Source of the DNA: an uncultured Schlesneria sp.
GTDB lineage: Bacteria > Planctomycetota > Planctomycetia > Planctomycetales > Planctomycetaceae
Reading direction: 5' to 3'
Assembly (NCBI GenBank): GCA_903904835.1
Contig: CAIVEI010000128.1
Span: 180,857 to 244,856, forward strand
Length of the DNA stretch: 64,000 nt
This document shows positions 53,068-60,555 of this stretch, piece after piece. The position numbers and the translations under genes were made by a program. The number at the start of each line of letters is the position of its first letter. The first letter of the stretch is position 1. The notes beneath the pieces were generated by a model. It saw only the letters and a list, made by a program, of their open reading frames with translations, did not search any database and was not told the origin of the DNA.

Positions 53068-53319
53068 CTTGAGGAACTTGACTATGTAAGTAGCGTCAAA
53101 GTTCCTCGGGTGCATGGAGCGGTAGCTCCTGGCAAACCGCTTGCAGCGGCTCTTGAGGAACTTGACTATGTAAGTGGCGTCAAAGTTCCTCGGGTGCATG
53201 GAGCGGTAGCTCCTGGCGAACCGCTTGCAGCGGCTCTTGAGGAACTTGACGTTTTACGTGTCGAAAAAGTTCCTCGGGTTCATGGAGCGGTAGCTCCTGG
53301 CAAACCGCTTGCAGCGGCT
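53068..53319. repeat. Three tandem 84-bp repeats with hairpins
   Basis: Three head-to-tail copies begin at 53068, 53152 and 53236. Copies 1 and 2 differ at two positions; copy 3 has a diverged middle. Each unit can fold into three hairpins: GAGGAACTT with AAGTTCCTC, GGAGC-GGTA-GCTCC, and CCGC-TTGCA-GCGG. In copy 3 the changed bases stay within the loop region, so the stems are kept. The unit is 28 codons long and one frame is open through all copies, but RNA or DNA structure is the likelier purpose. It lies between the PEP-CTERM gene and the converging DUF1080 gene. Confidence 0.9.
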
Positions 53320-53327
53320 CTCAAGCA

Positions 53328-54071
53328 TCAGTCGATGCGAATTCGCATGTGGCGGATTTCAAAGGGGTGATCTTCAGCCTGGATTCCGATCGAACCTTCG
53401 CTCAGGAAATCGGGTTGAGACTTGGCGATCGGTGTTCCGTTCAGCATCACCCTAAGTTCGCCTTCTTTCGAAATAATTTCGATGGAGTTCCATTGCCCGA
53501 CCGGCTTACGAGCCTTCTGACGGGCGGAATCATCATCTTCCACTGTGACCGGTTGGGCACCACCGTTTTCTTTCACAGCGGCCATCTGAATATGTTTGCC
53601 CTGAACTTCCAGGCACATTGGCCAAAGCTTGTGTTCGCCCGTGATATAAACCAGAAAGCCTGTATTTCCTTTGAACTTGGCTTCGTCTTTCAAGTTTTCA
53701 GGACGCGGAAAACGGTACTCAAGTCGCCACGTGAAGTTCTGGTACGGCTTCTTGGAATAGAGATATCCCCTTGGCTTGCCTGAACACGCAATTCCGTCAG
53801 CGGTTGCCATCCATGTCTCTGGCTCAGCACCAAAGTTATCGAACTGATCCAGCGACAAAGGAAGGAAATCCGATTCGATCTCAAACGGCGTCTCCACGGA
53901 CGTGGCCGTCGTGTTGGACGCCGATGTCGTTTCGGTAGACGCTGTTGATGTCGAGGCGTTAGGCGTTGAACCTGTCTTCGGTACGGGGACTTCACCACGA
54001 CACCCGGCAAGTATGACAGTCAATATTGATAAACTTGTTACGGTCGTATTACGAAAGAAACACATCGGCAT
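53328..54071 (-). CDS. DUF1080 (3-keto-disaccharide hydrolase-like) lipoprotein
   Basis: A 247-aa lipoprotein: MPMCFFRNTTVTSLSILTVILAGC gives a lipobox with Cys at residue 24, followed by a Ser/Thr-rich linker of about 35 residues. The rest is a DUF1080 concanavalin-like domain: DGIACSGKPRGYLYSKKPYQNFTWRLEYRF, GNTGFLVYITG, MCLEVQGKHIQMAAVKENGG, QWNSIEIISKEGELRVMLNG and a final GSIGIQAEDHPFEIRHMRIRI. The family binds or hydrolyses oligosaccharide derivatives in the periplasm. Upstream in-frame ATGs would spoil the signal peptide. Confidence 0.86.
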   Translation of the reverse strand: MPMCFFRNTTVTSLSILTVILAGCRGEVPVPKTGSTPNASTSTASTETTSASNTTATSVETPFEIESDFLPLSLDQFDNFGAEPETWMATADGIACSGKPRGYLYSKKPYQNFTWRLEYRFPRPENLKDEAKFKGNTGFLVYITGEHKLWPMCLEVQGKHIQMAAVKENGGAQPVTVEDDDSARQKARKPVGQWNSIEIISKEGELRVMLNGTPIAKSQPDFLSEGSIGIQAEDHPFEIRHMRIRID

Positions 54072-54150
54072 TAAACAACTTTCTAATCCATAAGAGGGAA
54101 CATGAAACGGTACGATAACGCTGATCGTTGGCTTCATTCTGATGAGTGCA

Positions 54151-54172
54151 AATAAGCGGAGATTAGTGTTCC
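54151..54172. repeat. Solo end of the 129-bp inverted-repeat element
   Basis: About 22 bp (AATAAGCGGAGATTAGTGTTCC) match the right end of the element at 25994-26122 apart from a few bases. The opposite end is absent, so it is a solo or decayed copy. It touches the end of the kinase gene. Confidence 0.6.
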
Positions 54173-55624
54173 CTATCTTCTCTTTTCCTGCGTTTCCTGT
54201 TCCAGCTTTGCCCTCGCTGTTTTGACGTAAGTTTCCAGGTGCGGGTCTGACTCATAGAGTGAAATGATTCCTTCATAGATCTGACATGCCTCGTCACGTC
54301 GATTGTCAGGCAATTCGTCAGCCCGAGCCAGGGCTCGTTCAACAAATGGAATTTGATCTGGTGATGTCGATGATTTTTTGATCGAGCGTCGCAATCGTTC
54401 AATCAACTTGAGTACATCATTTCCCAGTGGATCACCTTGAGTTACAGCCTGAAGCGCGTTCAATTTCTCTAAAGCCGCACGCGGATTTCCGGCTCTCAAC
54501 TGTTTGCGGGCCAATTCGTATATTCGCTTGGCCTCACTTGTTTCTGATAAATCTTGATCGGATTGATCCGAAGAATGGTTAAATTGCCAGAACAGCCAAC
54601 TGGCACACGCCAGCATCAGGCATAGTGTTCCTATCAACACCCAGATGTTACTTAAGGCACGGGTTAAGACCGCTGTATGGTCATTGCCAGTACCATCGAG
54701 TCGCAATAGATCTCGGACCAGTGTTCCGCTGATGGGATCGACTTCTGTATCAGGGTCAATACGCGTCGCATCGCCCGGTGACGGTTTGTCCCGGGAGTTA
54801 AGAACTCTGACGCGGTTGATGACTTCCTGAAGTCGTTTGGATGTCACAAAGGCGTCTGGGGGACGCTTTTCTGGTTCTTTTTCCAGTAACTGACAAATCA
54901 GGTCGTTTAACCATGAAGGAATTTCAGGGACGTAGTTCTTGGGTGGATCGAAGCGGCCGAACCGTTGCTTCTGCATGATGTCTGACGCCGTCGGCCCCAT
55001 AAACGGCGGTTGACCGACGATCATGGTATAAATCACAGCACCCAGCGAATACAGGTCGCTGCGCTTGTCGACTCGCGACCCGATGACTTGTTCTGGAGAC
55101 ATGAACTCGGCAGTTCCGATAGAGCCACCGGTTGACGTTAGTCTATCCGCAGCAAAGACCTGGGCTACTCCAAAGTCGGTGATCTTGACGATGCCGTCTT
55201 TACCCAGCATCAGATTCGATGGTTTCAAATCGCGATGGATAACACCCGCATCGTGAGCGTGCTTTAGGCCCGCACAGATCTGACGAGAGATCTCAATGGC
55301 CTCAAGCCACGGAATCCGTTTCTCGCGTCGTAATCGTGCCGTGAGGGTCTCGCCGTCCACGTACTCCATGGCGTAGTAATAGATGTCACCGTCAGTCCCG
55401 CTGTCAAACAGCTTGACGATATTCGGACAGCTCAACTTTCGCATCGCTTCAATCTCGCGATTAAAGCGAAGTACAAATCCTTCTTCGCGAGCAAGGGCTG
55501 CCGGTAACTCTTTCACCGCGACAATCGCACCCGTCTGCGCATGTCGACCGAGATAGACATTGCCCATCCCTCCGGCGCCAATCCGTTTGTCAATGAGATA
55601 AGGACCGATTCGATCACGCTGCAT
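54173..55624 (-). CDS. Membrane-anchored Ser/Thr protein kinase
   Basis: A 483-aa Hanks-type kinase. Catalytic domain, residues 8-275: Gly loop GAGGMGNVY, VAVK with Lys38, HRDLKPSN with Asp132, DFG at 150-152, activation segment GTAEFMSPEQV. A linker of about 60 residues precedes one transmembrane helix (VLIGTLCLMLACASWLFWQF) near residue 340, and the C-terminal 120 residues, probably periplasmic, form a helical TPR-like module (AKRIYELARKQLRAGNPRAALEKL). The start at 55624 gives MQRDRIGPYLIDKRIG, the normal beginning; an upstream ATG at 55690 adds residues without domain content. The physiological substrate is unknown. Confidence 0.93.
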   Translation of the reverse strand: MQRDRIGPYLIDKRIGAGGMGNVYLGRHAQTGAIVAVKELPAALAREEGFVLRFNREIEAMRKLSCPNIVKLFDSGTDGDIYYYAMEYVDGETLTARLRREKRIPWLEAIEISRQICAGLKHAHDAGVIHRDLKPSNLMLGKDGIVKITDFGVAQVFAADRLTSTGGSIGTAEFMSPEQVIGSRVDKRSDLYSLGAVIYTMIVGQPPFMGPTASDIMQKQRFGRFDPPKNYVPEIPSWLNDLICQLLEKEPEKRPPDAFVTSKRLQEVINRVRVLNSRDKPSPGDATRIDPDTEVDPISGTLVRDLLRLDGTGNDHTAVLTRALSNIWVLIGTLCLMLACASWLFWQFNHSSDQSDQDLSETSEAKRIYELARKQLRAGNPRAALEKLNALQAVTQGDPLGNDVLKLIERLRRSIKKSSTSPDQIPFVERALARADELPDNRRDEACQIYEGIISLYESDPHLETYVKTARAKLEQETQEKRR

Positions 55625-55660
55625 GAAACAAAGTCCTTGGTGGCAACGACGGGTATTAAC

Positions 55661-55702
55661 TGATGCCACTGCTTGACCGCCCTGGGTCAAGCAGCGCTCT
55701 TC
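55661..55702. repeat. Half copy of the 103-bp palindromic element
   Basis: GATGCCACTGCTTGACCGCC followed by CTGGGTCAAGCAGCGCTCTTCA matches the left end of the element at 58046-58148 (GTGCCACTGCTTGACGG, then TGGGTCAAGCAGTGCTCTTCA). The hairpin is retained; the right end is lacking. Confidence 0.72.
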
Positions 55703-55705
55703 AGG

Positions 55706-56929
55706 CTACTTCTGCAGCAACACATTGACACCCTTCTTGTTGGAAAGCACAAGATCCAGTCGGCCATCCTTGTTGAAGTCGATGACCGTGAACTGAGTTC
55801 CCACTCCCGTGTCTTTGCCCGCTTCAATTTCGTGCTTAATGAACCGAGGTGGCTGTCCCTTAGTTCGTTCAATGTCGAACCAGTACATGACCACCGGTTG
55901 AAATTCTCCCGGATCGCTTCCCATATGAGCAAAGTAGCGTTTTCCAGTGACGAGAGCCGGTTTGTCTTTGCCGATCAGATCCACCAGCGCCAGCGCATGC
56001 GTCTGAGAGAACGATTCATCGATCAAGTGATACTTGAACGGCTCGGTGGAATCCTTGCCGGGATTCTCGAACCACCAGATCCCAAAGGCATGAGCCGAAC
56101 TCATGATCAAATCGTTGTCTCCGTCCAGATCCAGGTCCATCGCGTAGATATTCGACGCGGGAAGCGGTGCTCCCTGATTGTCTTTCGCCAACGGCAGGGG
56201 ATGAAATGCCCACAGCGATGAATCACGTTTTTCAGGCGCTTCCCACCAGCCGTGGGGGATGATCAAATCAAGGCGTCCGTCCTTATTGACATCCCCTGCC
56301 CCAAGGCCGTGGTAGTACTTGAATGTGCCGTTTTCGTTCGGTTCGCCCGGTTCGCTGACCGGAGTAAACTTCCACTTCGCATGACAATTCTCGGCCGTCG
56401 GAATTGTGAGATATCCCATCTGTCGTTCGGGCTGCGAGCCCAGAACCAACTCGGGCTGTCCATCCCCGGTCAGGTCTGTAAACAGGACCGTTTCGTTACA
56501 GGCGCTATGCCAGATTTCATATGCTTTCCACTCCACCGGTTCTTTCTGTTTCTGTGGATTCTCATACCAGTAGAACGGGTCGCCGGGGTATCCAACAACG
56601 ATAATGTCGTCCCAGCCATCGCGATTGAGGTCATACGTAAAGCTGGCGAAGCAATTGGAGTATCCCTTCGACCCGTCGTAAGTCTCCGTTGGCTTCTGTT
56701 GCTGGGTCAGCGGCTGGCGGAATCGAGTCATTTTCCAATCGGGTGCGGCATACCAGACATCTCCGGCTGCAACGTCCAGTAACCCATCCTTGTTGAAGTC
56801 ACCCACGGCAACTCCTTCAGCCCGGAACGTTGAGTCCAGCGGAATTCGCTCAAACTTTGCCTCGTCGCCAAAAGCGATAAGTGAGGAACCAATACAGGCC
56901 AACAAAACCGAAAACCAGCGGAAAAACAT
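55706..56929 (-). CDS. FG-GAP/VCBS repeat secreted protein
   Basis: A 407-aa exported protein with a signal peptide (MFFRWFSVLLACIGSSLIAFG) and six calcium-binding FG-GAP/VCBS-type loops: DFNKDGLLDVAAGD, DLNRDGWDDIIVVG, DLTGDGQPELVLGS, DVNKDGRLDLIIPH, DLDLDGDNDLIMSS and DFNKDGRLDLVLSN. They predict a seven-bladed beta-propeller. Motifs such as WYENPQKQKEPVEW recur between blades. Such proteins are common in planctomycetes, thought to be extracellular binding proteins; no enzymatic motif is visible. Confidence 0.9.
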   Translation of the reverse strand: MFFRWFSVLLACIGSSLIAFGDEAKFERIPLDSTFRAEGVAVGDFNKDGLLDVAAGDVWYAAPDWKMTRFRQPLTQQQKPTETYDGSKGYSNCFASFTYDLNRDGWDDIIVVGYPGDPFYWYENPQKQKEPVEWKAYEIWHSACNETVLFTDLTGDGQPELVLGSQPERQMGYLTIPTAENCHAKWKFTPVSEPGEPNENGTFKYYHGLGAGDVNKDGRLDLIIPHGWWEAPEKRDSSLWAFHPLPLAKDNQGAPLPASNIYAMDLDLDGDNDLIMSSAHAFGIWWFENPGKDSTEPFKYHLIDESFSQTHALALVDLIGKDKPALVTGKRYFAHMGSDPGEFQPVVMYWFDIERTKGQPPRFIKHEIEAGKDTGVGTQFTVIDFNKDGRLDLVLSNKKGVNVLLQK

Positions 56930-57515
56930 AAACGAGCACTCCCGGGTAGGATTAAAGAATAAGCTGTCTTGGGTTGAGAAATCCGAATCACGACAGTGTC
57001 ACGCCGCCAGAATCTTTCGTCAACCAAGCATCATGTTCTGGGGTCGAGTGTTCCAATTTCAAAATTGGCCGCAAGGTTGAGCTAGTTGATGAAACAGGCT
57101 CGGACGGCCGATTCTGTAATTTGAACGCCCGACCCCCTCCGCGTTGACCCTGGTTGTGCGCGGGGCTCCTGGCCCCGCACGAGACCCGACCGAAGGTCTC
57201 CTCTTCGCTAACCCGGCTTATTCGCTAGCCCGACGCGCAAGCGAGGGATCTTCATCTTCTCTTCGTCTTAACGGTAATAAGATCCCTCGCTTTAACGGGA
57301 ATAAGATCTCTCGCTTTAACGGGAATAAGATCTCTCGCTTGCGCGTCGGGCTAACGTTTCAGGGTGTTTTTTGGGATGATCGTTTAACTCTCGATCGATA
57401 AAAATCGTGTGTCGAATCGCAGAGAATGCGTGAAAAAAATCTGGCTAATCAGAAAAAACAATTTTATAAAACAGGGTGCCCATCAGCAGTCACACCCGAT
57501 CACCAGCCGCCGAAA
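56930..57515. other. Repeat-rich intergenic region
   Basis: No supported gene. It holds two adjacent hairpins, GTGCGCGGGGC with GCCCCGCAC (57156-57180) and GAGACC with GGTCTC (57181-57200), then the palindromic repeat with inserted 24-bp tandem units (57226-57353). The flanks show nothing. Confidence 0.65.
57226..57353. repeat. Dispersed palindromic repeat, copy 2, with 24-bp tandem insert
   Basis: Arms 57226-57252 (starts TAGCCCGACGCGCAAGCG) and 57327-57353 (ends GCGTCGGGCTA) are inverted repeats with one mismatch, the same family as 19019-19087. The loop is expanded by three tandem 24-bp units (57269-57292, 57293-57316, 57317-57340; unit TAACGGGAATAAGATCTCTC plus GCTT), of which the last two are identical. 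Confidence 0.85.
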
Positions 57516-57911
57516 CTATTTCTTCGATCGAGTCGATGTCTTACCCGCGCGATTCAGGAGTTGTCTCAACTCCTGAACTTCCTCTTTCGTAAGCGGGCCT
57601 TGAAGTAATAACTGTTCGACCAGTGGAATGATGCTGCCGCCACCAAGTGTCTCAGTCAATAATTGGAGCATTCCTGCGCTTGCGGTCTCTGGCTGAATCA
57701 ATGCCCGATACCGAGTTGGCCGCGTCTTTGATCGAGCCACTGCTCGTTTTTCCACAAGGCGATTCAGTTGAGTTTGAATCGTGGTGTAACCGACGTCTCC
57801 CGGTTGCTGCTCGAAAGCTTCCGACAGTTTGAGTGGGCCGCATTTCCAGAGAACCGACATCAGGCGCATCTCACCGATGGAAAGCTTCGCTGGTTGCTTC
57901 TTCTTCGCCAT
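57516..57911 (-). CDS. BlaI/MecI/CopY family transcriptional regulator
   Basis: A 131-aa protein with a winged-helix DNA-binding domain: LSIGEMRLMSVLWKCGPLKLSEAF, VGYTTIQTQLNRLVEKRAVARSK and YRALIQPE, the usual BlaI pattern. The C-terminal part (SIIPLVEQLLLQGPLTKEEVQEL) is the dimerisation region with a normal EELxxLxxLL form. BlaI regulators are typically removed by a BlaR1-type membrane protease encoded next to them; no M56 peptidase gene is adjacent, so this one is an orphan or acts with a distant partner. Confidence 0.92.
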   Translation of the reverse strand: MAKKKQPAKLSIGEMRLMSVLWKCGPLKLSEAFEQQPGDVGYTTIQTQLNRLVEKRAVARSKTRPTRYRALIQPETASAGMLQLLTETLGGGSIIPLVEQLLLQGPLTKEEVQELRQLLNRAGKTSTRSKK

Positions 57912-58045
57912 GACTGCCTCAGTTGTCGTTGACGTACGATGAGAATGTCCCCTTACCGATGAGATGGTACAGAATACGGGATCGACGGCGACTTTGAAAA
58001 TCGTAGAACGGACGAGGCGTTAACGCTCCGACGACAATATCGACA

Positions 58046-58148
58046 TGTGCCACTGCTTGACGGCTTTGGGTCAAGCAGTGCTCTTCATACTTCCGCGCGA
58101 AAAAATTCGAAGACACTGCTTCTCCGAAGACTCCTAAGCAGTGGCACA
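58046..58148. repeat. 103-bp element with perfect 13-bp terminal inverted repeats
   Basis: TGTGCCACTGCTT (58046-58058) and AAGCAGTGGCACA (58136-58148) are exact inverted ends. An internal hairpin at the left (CACTGCTTGAC with GTCAAGCAGTG) repeats part of the end sequence. No frame inside. A half copy lies at 55661 and a diverged copy near 51593. It sits between the BlaI and glycosyltransferase genes. Confidence 0.85.
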
Positions 58149-58160
58149 GGAAAGAATCGT

Positions 58161-59342
58161 CTAGGCCGCATTCTTTTCCCGTAGGACATCTTCAAACACT
58201 TCAACCACCTGTCGAGCGTTGTCTTCCACGCGAAGTTTTGATGCGATGTCCCAGCAGAAGCCGCTCATCTCTTGTTTTGTGGAATCAGGCAGTGAGAGGT
58301 GGTGATCAATTTGTTCGGTCAGTGCCTGAACCGACCAGGCATCGGGGATCACGTATCCGTTCCGGCCTGGTTCGATGATGTCTGCTCCGCCGGCGGTTGC
58401 GGTGGTGATCACAGGAGTGCCACATGCCATCGCTTCCAGGTTCACGTTCGGGAATGGCTCGTAAATGGTTGGCAAAACAAAAAGGTCACCCGCTCCGTAC
58501 AGCCGTGCAATCGACGATTGGCGACCTGCAAAAAGGACTCTCCGTTCAAGTCCCAGCGAATTGGCAATCCGGCGGTAACCGTTGATGTCCCCTGCTCCGA
58601 GCACAACAAGTTTTGCCTCACGATCTTTGACTCGTGAAAGGGCGGTCAGCAACGAGTCGAGTCCCTTCCGGCGAAAGTCCATTGACGCAAAGACCAGCAG
58701 CGGCGTGTCGTCTTTGGAAATTCGGCTCGCCGTCGTGTCTGATTCAAACTGACGAAAAAGTTCCTCGCGTACTGCCGTCCGTTCGCTTCGGACGCCAGGA
58801 TGAAACACGTTCGTATCAACACCGTTCACAATTCGCCGAATGCGAGATTCTTCCACGCCAAAATATTTGGTTAACAGTTGCGCGTCGAGTTTTGACTGCA
58901 CGATCACCCGCCGGACTCCCGTCGGTTGATACAGCTTGCGTTCCAGTTCGAAGATCGCTCGATGCCGGGGATTGAGCTGCTGAAGCCAGCGTGAGACCGG
59001 GTGCCGATACCAGACCTTCACCCAATGAGTCTGCATCGGGTCGGTCAACCGAAAGGTGTCGAGTCCCTCAACACGAGACAAACCATGCACGATATCAAAC
59101 GGTTGCGACCGGGCGACCTTTGCACAGTTCTCTGCAAACGATCGATTCCGGGTCCAGGACGTTAACTTGTTAACCGCAACGGGAAGGAATTCGACTTCGT
59201 CTTTCAGTTCGTCGTCGATCCCTTCGCCGATGACCGTCACGCGATGACCCAGCTTCTGCAGGCCGCGAAACAAGTTAACACAGTACCGTTCCGCTCCGGC
59301 TCTTTTCAGCGAACAATGACGTCGAACCAGAGCAATATGCAT
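58161..59342 (-). CDS. Glycosyltransferase family 4 protein
   Basis: A 393-aa GT-B glycosyltransferase. The N-terminal domain starts MHIALVRRHCSLKRAGAERYCVNLFRGLQKLGH, typical of WaaG-like enzymes; the C-terminal GT1/GT4 domain has LLVFASMDFRRKGLDSLLTAL, GAGDINGYRRIANSLGLE, RVLFAGRQSSIARLYGAGDLFVLPTIYEPFPNVNLEAMACGTP. The EPFPNVNLEAMACG motif contains the catalytic Glu pair. Location next to a heptosyltransferase gene and hldE suggests work on the LPS core; the donor is unknown. Confidence 0.92.
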   Translation of the reverse strand: MHIALVRRHCSLKRAGAERYCVNLFRGLQKLGHRVTVIGEGIDDELKDEVEFLPVAVNKLTSWTRNRSFAENCAKVARSQPFDIVHGLSRVEGLDTFRLTDPMQTHWVKVWYRHPVSRWLQQLNPRHRAIFELERKLYQPTGVRRVIVQSKLDAQLLTKYFGVEESRIRRIVNGVDTNVFHPGVRSERTAVREELFRQFESDTTASRISKDDTPLLVFASMDFRRKGLDSLLTALSRVKDREAKLVVLGAGDINGYRRIANSLGLERRVLFAGRQSSIARLYGAGDLFVLPTIYEPFPNVNLEAMACGTPVITTATAGGADIIEPGRNGYVIPDAWSVQALTEQIDHHLSLPDSTKQEMSGFCWDIASKLRVEDNARQVVEVFEDVLREKNAA

Positions 59343-59386
59343 GTTAATACCGAAATAAAGTATTCACGCGACAATTCGTCGCAAAA

Positions 59387-59411
59387 GTCCCATCGGTCCC
59401 ATAAGTCCCAT
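59387..59411. repeat. Short TGGGAC-type array
   Basis: Three tandem 9-bp units on the minus strand (GTCCCATCG, GTCCCATAA, GTCCCAT on the plus strand), the same family as the hairpin arrays at 63.1-63.9 kb. It lies between the heptosyltransferase stop and the GT4 start. Confidence 0.8.
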
Positions 59412-59444
59412 GAAATGTGGTATCGAACGTCATCGTCAACCAAT

Positions 59445-60524
59445 TCAAGCCACGATCCGCAGTCGCCATCGCTTATTAATGTGCCGTTCAACTGCCGCAA
59501 AGACTGTGTCGACCGACAGGTCTCGCATGCATCGATGGTGTTTCTGCGGGCATTCCCGCTGCTGACAAGGACCACAATCAAGCTTCAATTGAAGGTGTTC
59601 GCCCCGACCGTAGTAGGTTTCGCTCCATGCGATATGCGTCGGGCCAAACAGCGTGATCACCGGCTTGTCGAACGCCGCTGCGAAGTGCCGGGGGCCGGAA
59701 TCAGTCGTCACCAGTAACTCTGATTGACGAATCGCCGCCTTAGTCAGACCGATGCTTAGCGGCACATCAGCCAGGCTCACGACAGAAGGATGCCTCGCTT
59801 CCGCCGCGATCCATCGAGCATCATCACGTTCAGACGGTCCACAGACGATGAGCACCGTTTTGTTGAATTCCGTCGCAACTCGATAAGCCAGTTTCGCAAA
59901 ATATTCACGTGGCCAGTTCTTCGCTGCACCAAACGCTCCACCCGTGTTGAAGCAGACGTACGATGGAGGGTTCTCGCGGGAAAATTGTTTCCATTCACCG
60001 TCGGCCATCAACCAGCGATTCGACCAGAAATCATCGAGTTTCGTCTGGTCCTCTGAAAGAACTGCCAGTTCCATTTGATGAGTCGTATTGCGGCAACCAA
60101 GTTGCTCAGCCAGCCGCAGGTACTCGTCCATCACCGGATGAGGGACCGATTTCGATTTCGGCATGACGCGATCGGTCAGCATCAGCCCACGCCAGTCGCG
60201 GGCAAATCCCACTCGACGTTTGGCTCCTGAGAACCACGCCAACGCTCCTGTTCGCAACGAATTGGGCAACAGCAATGCGGTGTCGAACCGCTCGCCACGT
60301 AACGTGCTTAAAAAGGAAAATCCTCGTTGAGTCGGATTCTTTCCGCGAGGGTTATAAAACATTGCCCGATCAATCAGTCCGGTTCCCGCAAGCACGTCAG
60401 CCACGTAGGGGCGCATGATGCCGACGATCTCAGCCGTCGAAAAATGGTCCCGCACCGCGCGCAGTGTCGGGGTCGCCATGACGACGTCACCAATCCAGTT
60501 CGGTAGAAAGATCGCAAGCTTCAT
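59445..60524 (-). CDS. ADP-heptose--LPS heptosyltransferase (WaaF-like, GT9)
   Basis: A 359-aa GT-B family 9 glycosyltransferase. Motifs: MKLAIFLPNWIGDVVMATPTLRAVRDHF, ALLLPNSLRTGALAWFSGAKRRVGFARDWR, YVCFNTGGAFGAAKNWPREYFAKLAYRV, LLVTTDSGPRHFAAAFDKPVITLFGPTHIAWSETYYG and the Cys cluster CGPCQQRECPQKHHRCM. This is the heptosyltransferase II (WaaF/RfaF) pattern, adding heptose to the LPS inner core from ADP-heptose made by HldE, whose gene is just upstream (31-bp gap). Confidence 0.93.
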   Translation of the reverse strand: MKLAIFLPNWIGDVVMATPTLRAVRDHFSTAEIVGIMRPYVADVLAGTGLIDRAMFYNPRGKNPTQRGFSFLSTLRGERFDTALLLPNSLRTGALAWFSGAKRRVGFARDWRGLMLTDRVMPKSKSVPHPVMDEYLRLAEQLGCRNTTHQMELAVLSEDQTKLDDFWSNRWLMADGEWKQFSRENPPSYVCFNTGGAFGAAKNWPREYFAKLAYRVATEFNKTVLIVCGPSERDDARWIAAEARHPSVVSLADVPLSIGLTKAAIRQSELLVTTDSGPRHFAAAFDKPVITLFGPTHIAWSETYYGRGEHLQLKLDCGPCQQRECPQKHHRCMRDLSVDTVFAAVERHINKRWRLRIVA

Positions 60525-60555
60525 CGTCAGGCGAACTCTTGATGGGAAAGGAATA

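Noticed and set aside
53044..53370. Open frame of 108 codons through the 84-bp tandem repeats, with 28-residue repeats
   Set aside because: No ribosome binding site; the repeat differences respect hairpin stems rather than codons, and the frame overlaps the end of the DUF1080 gene.
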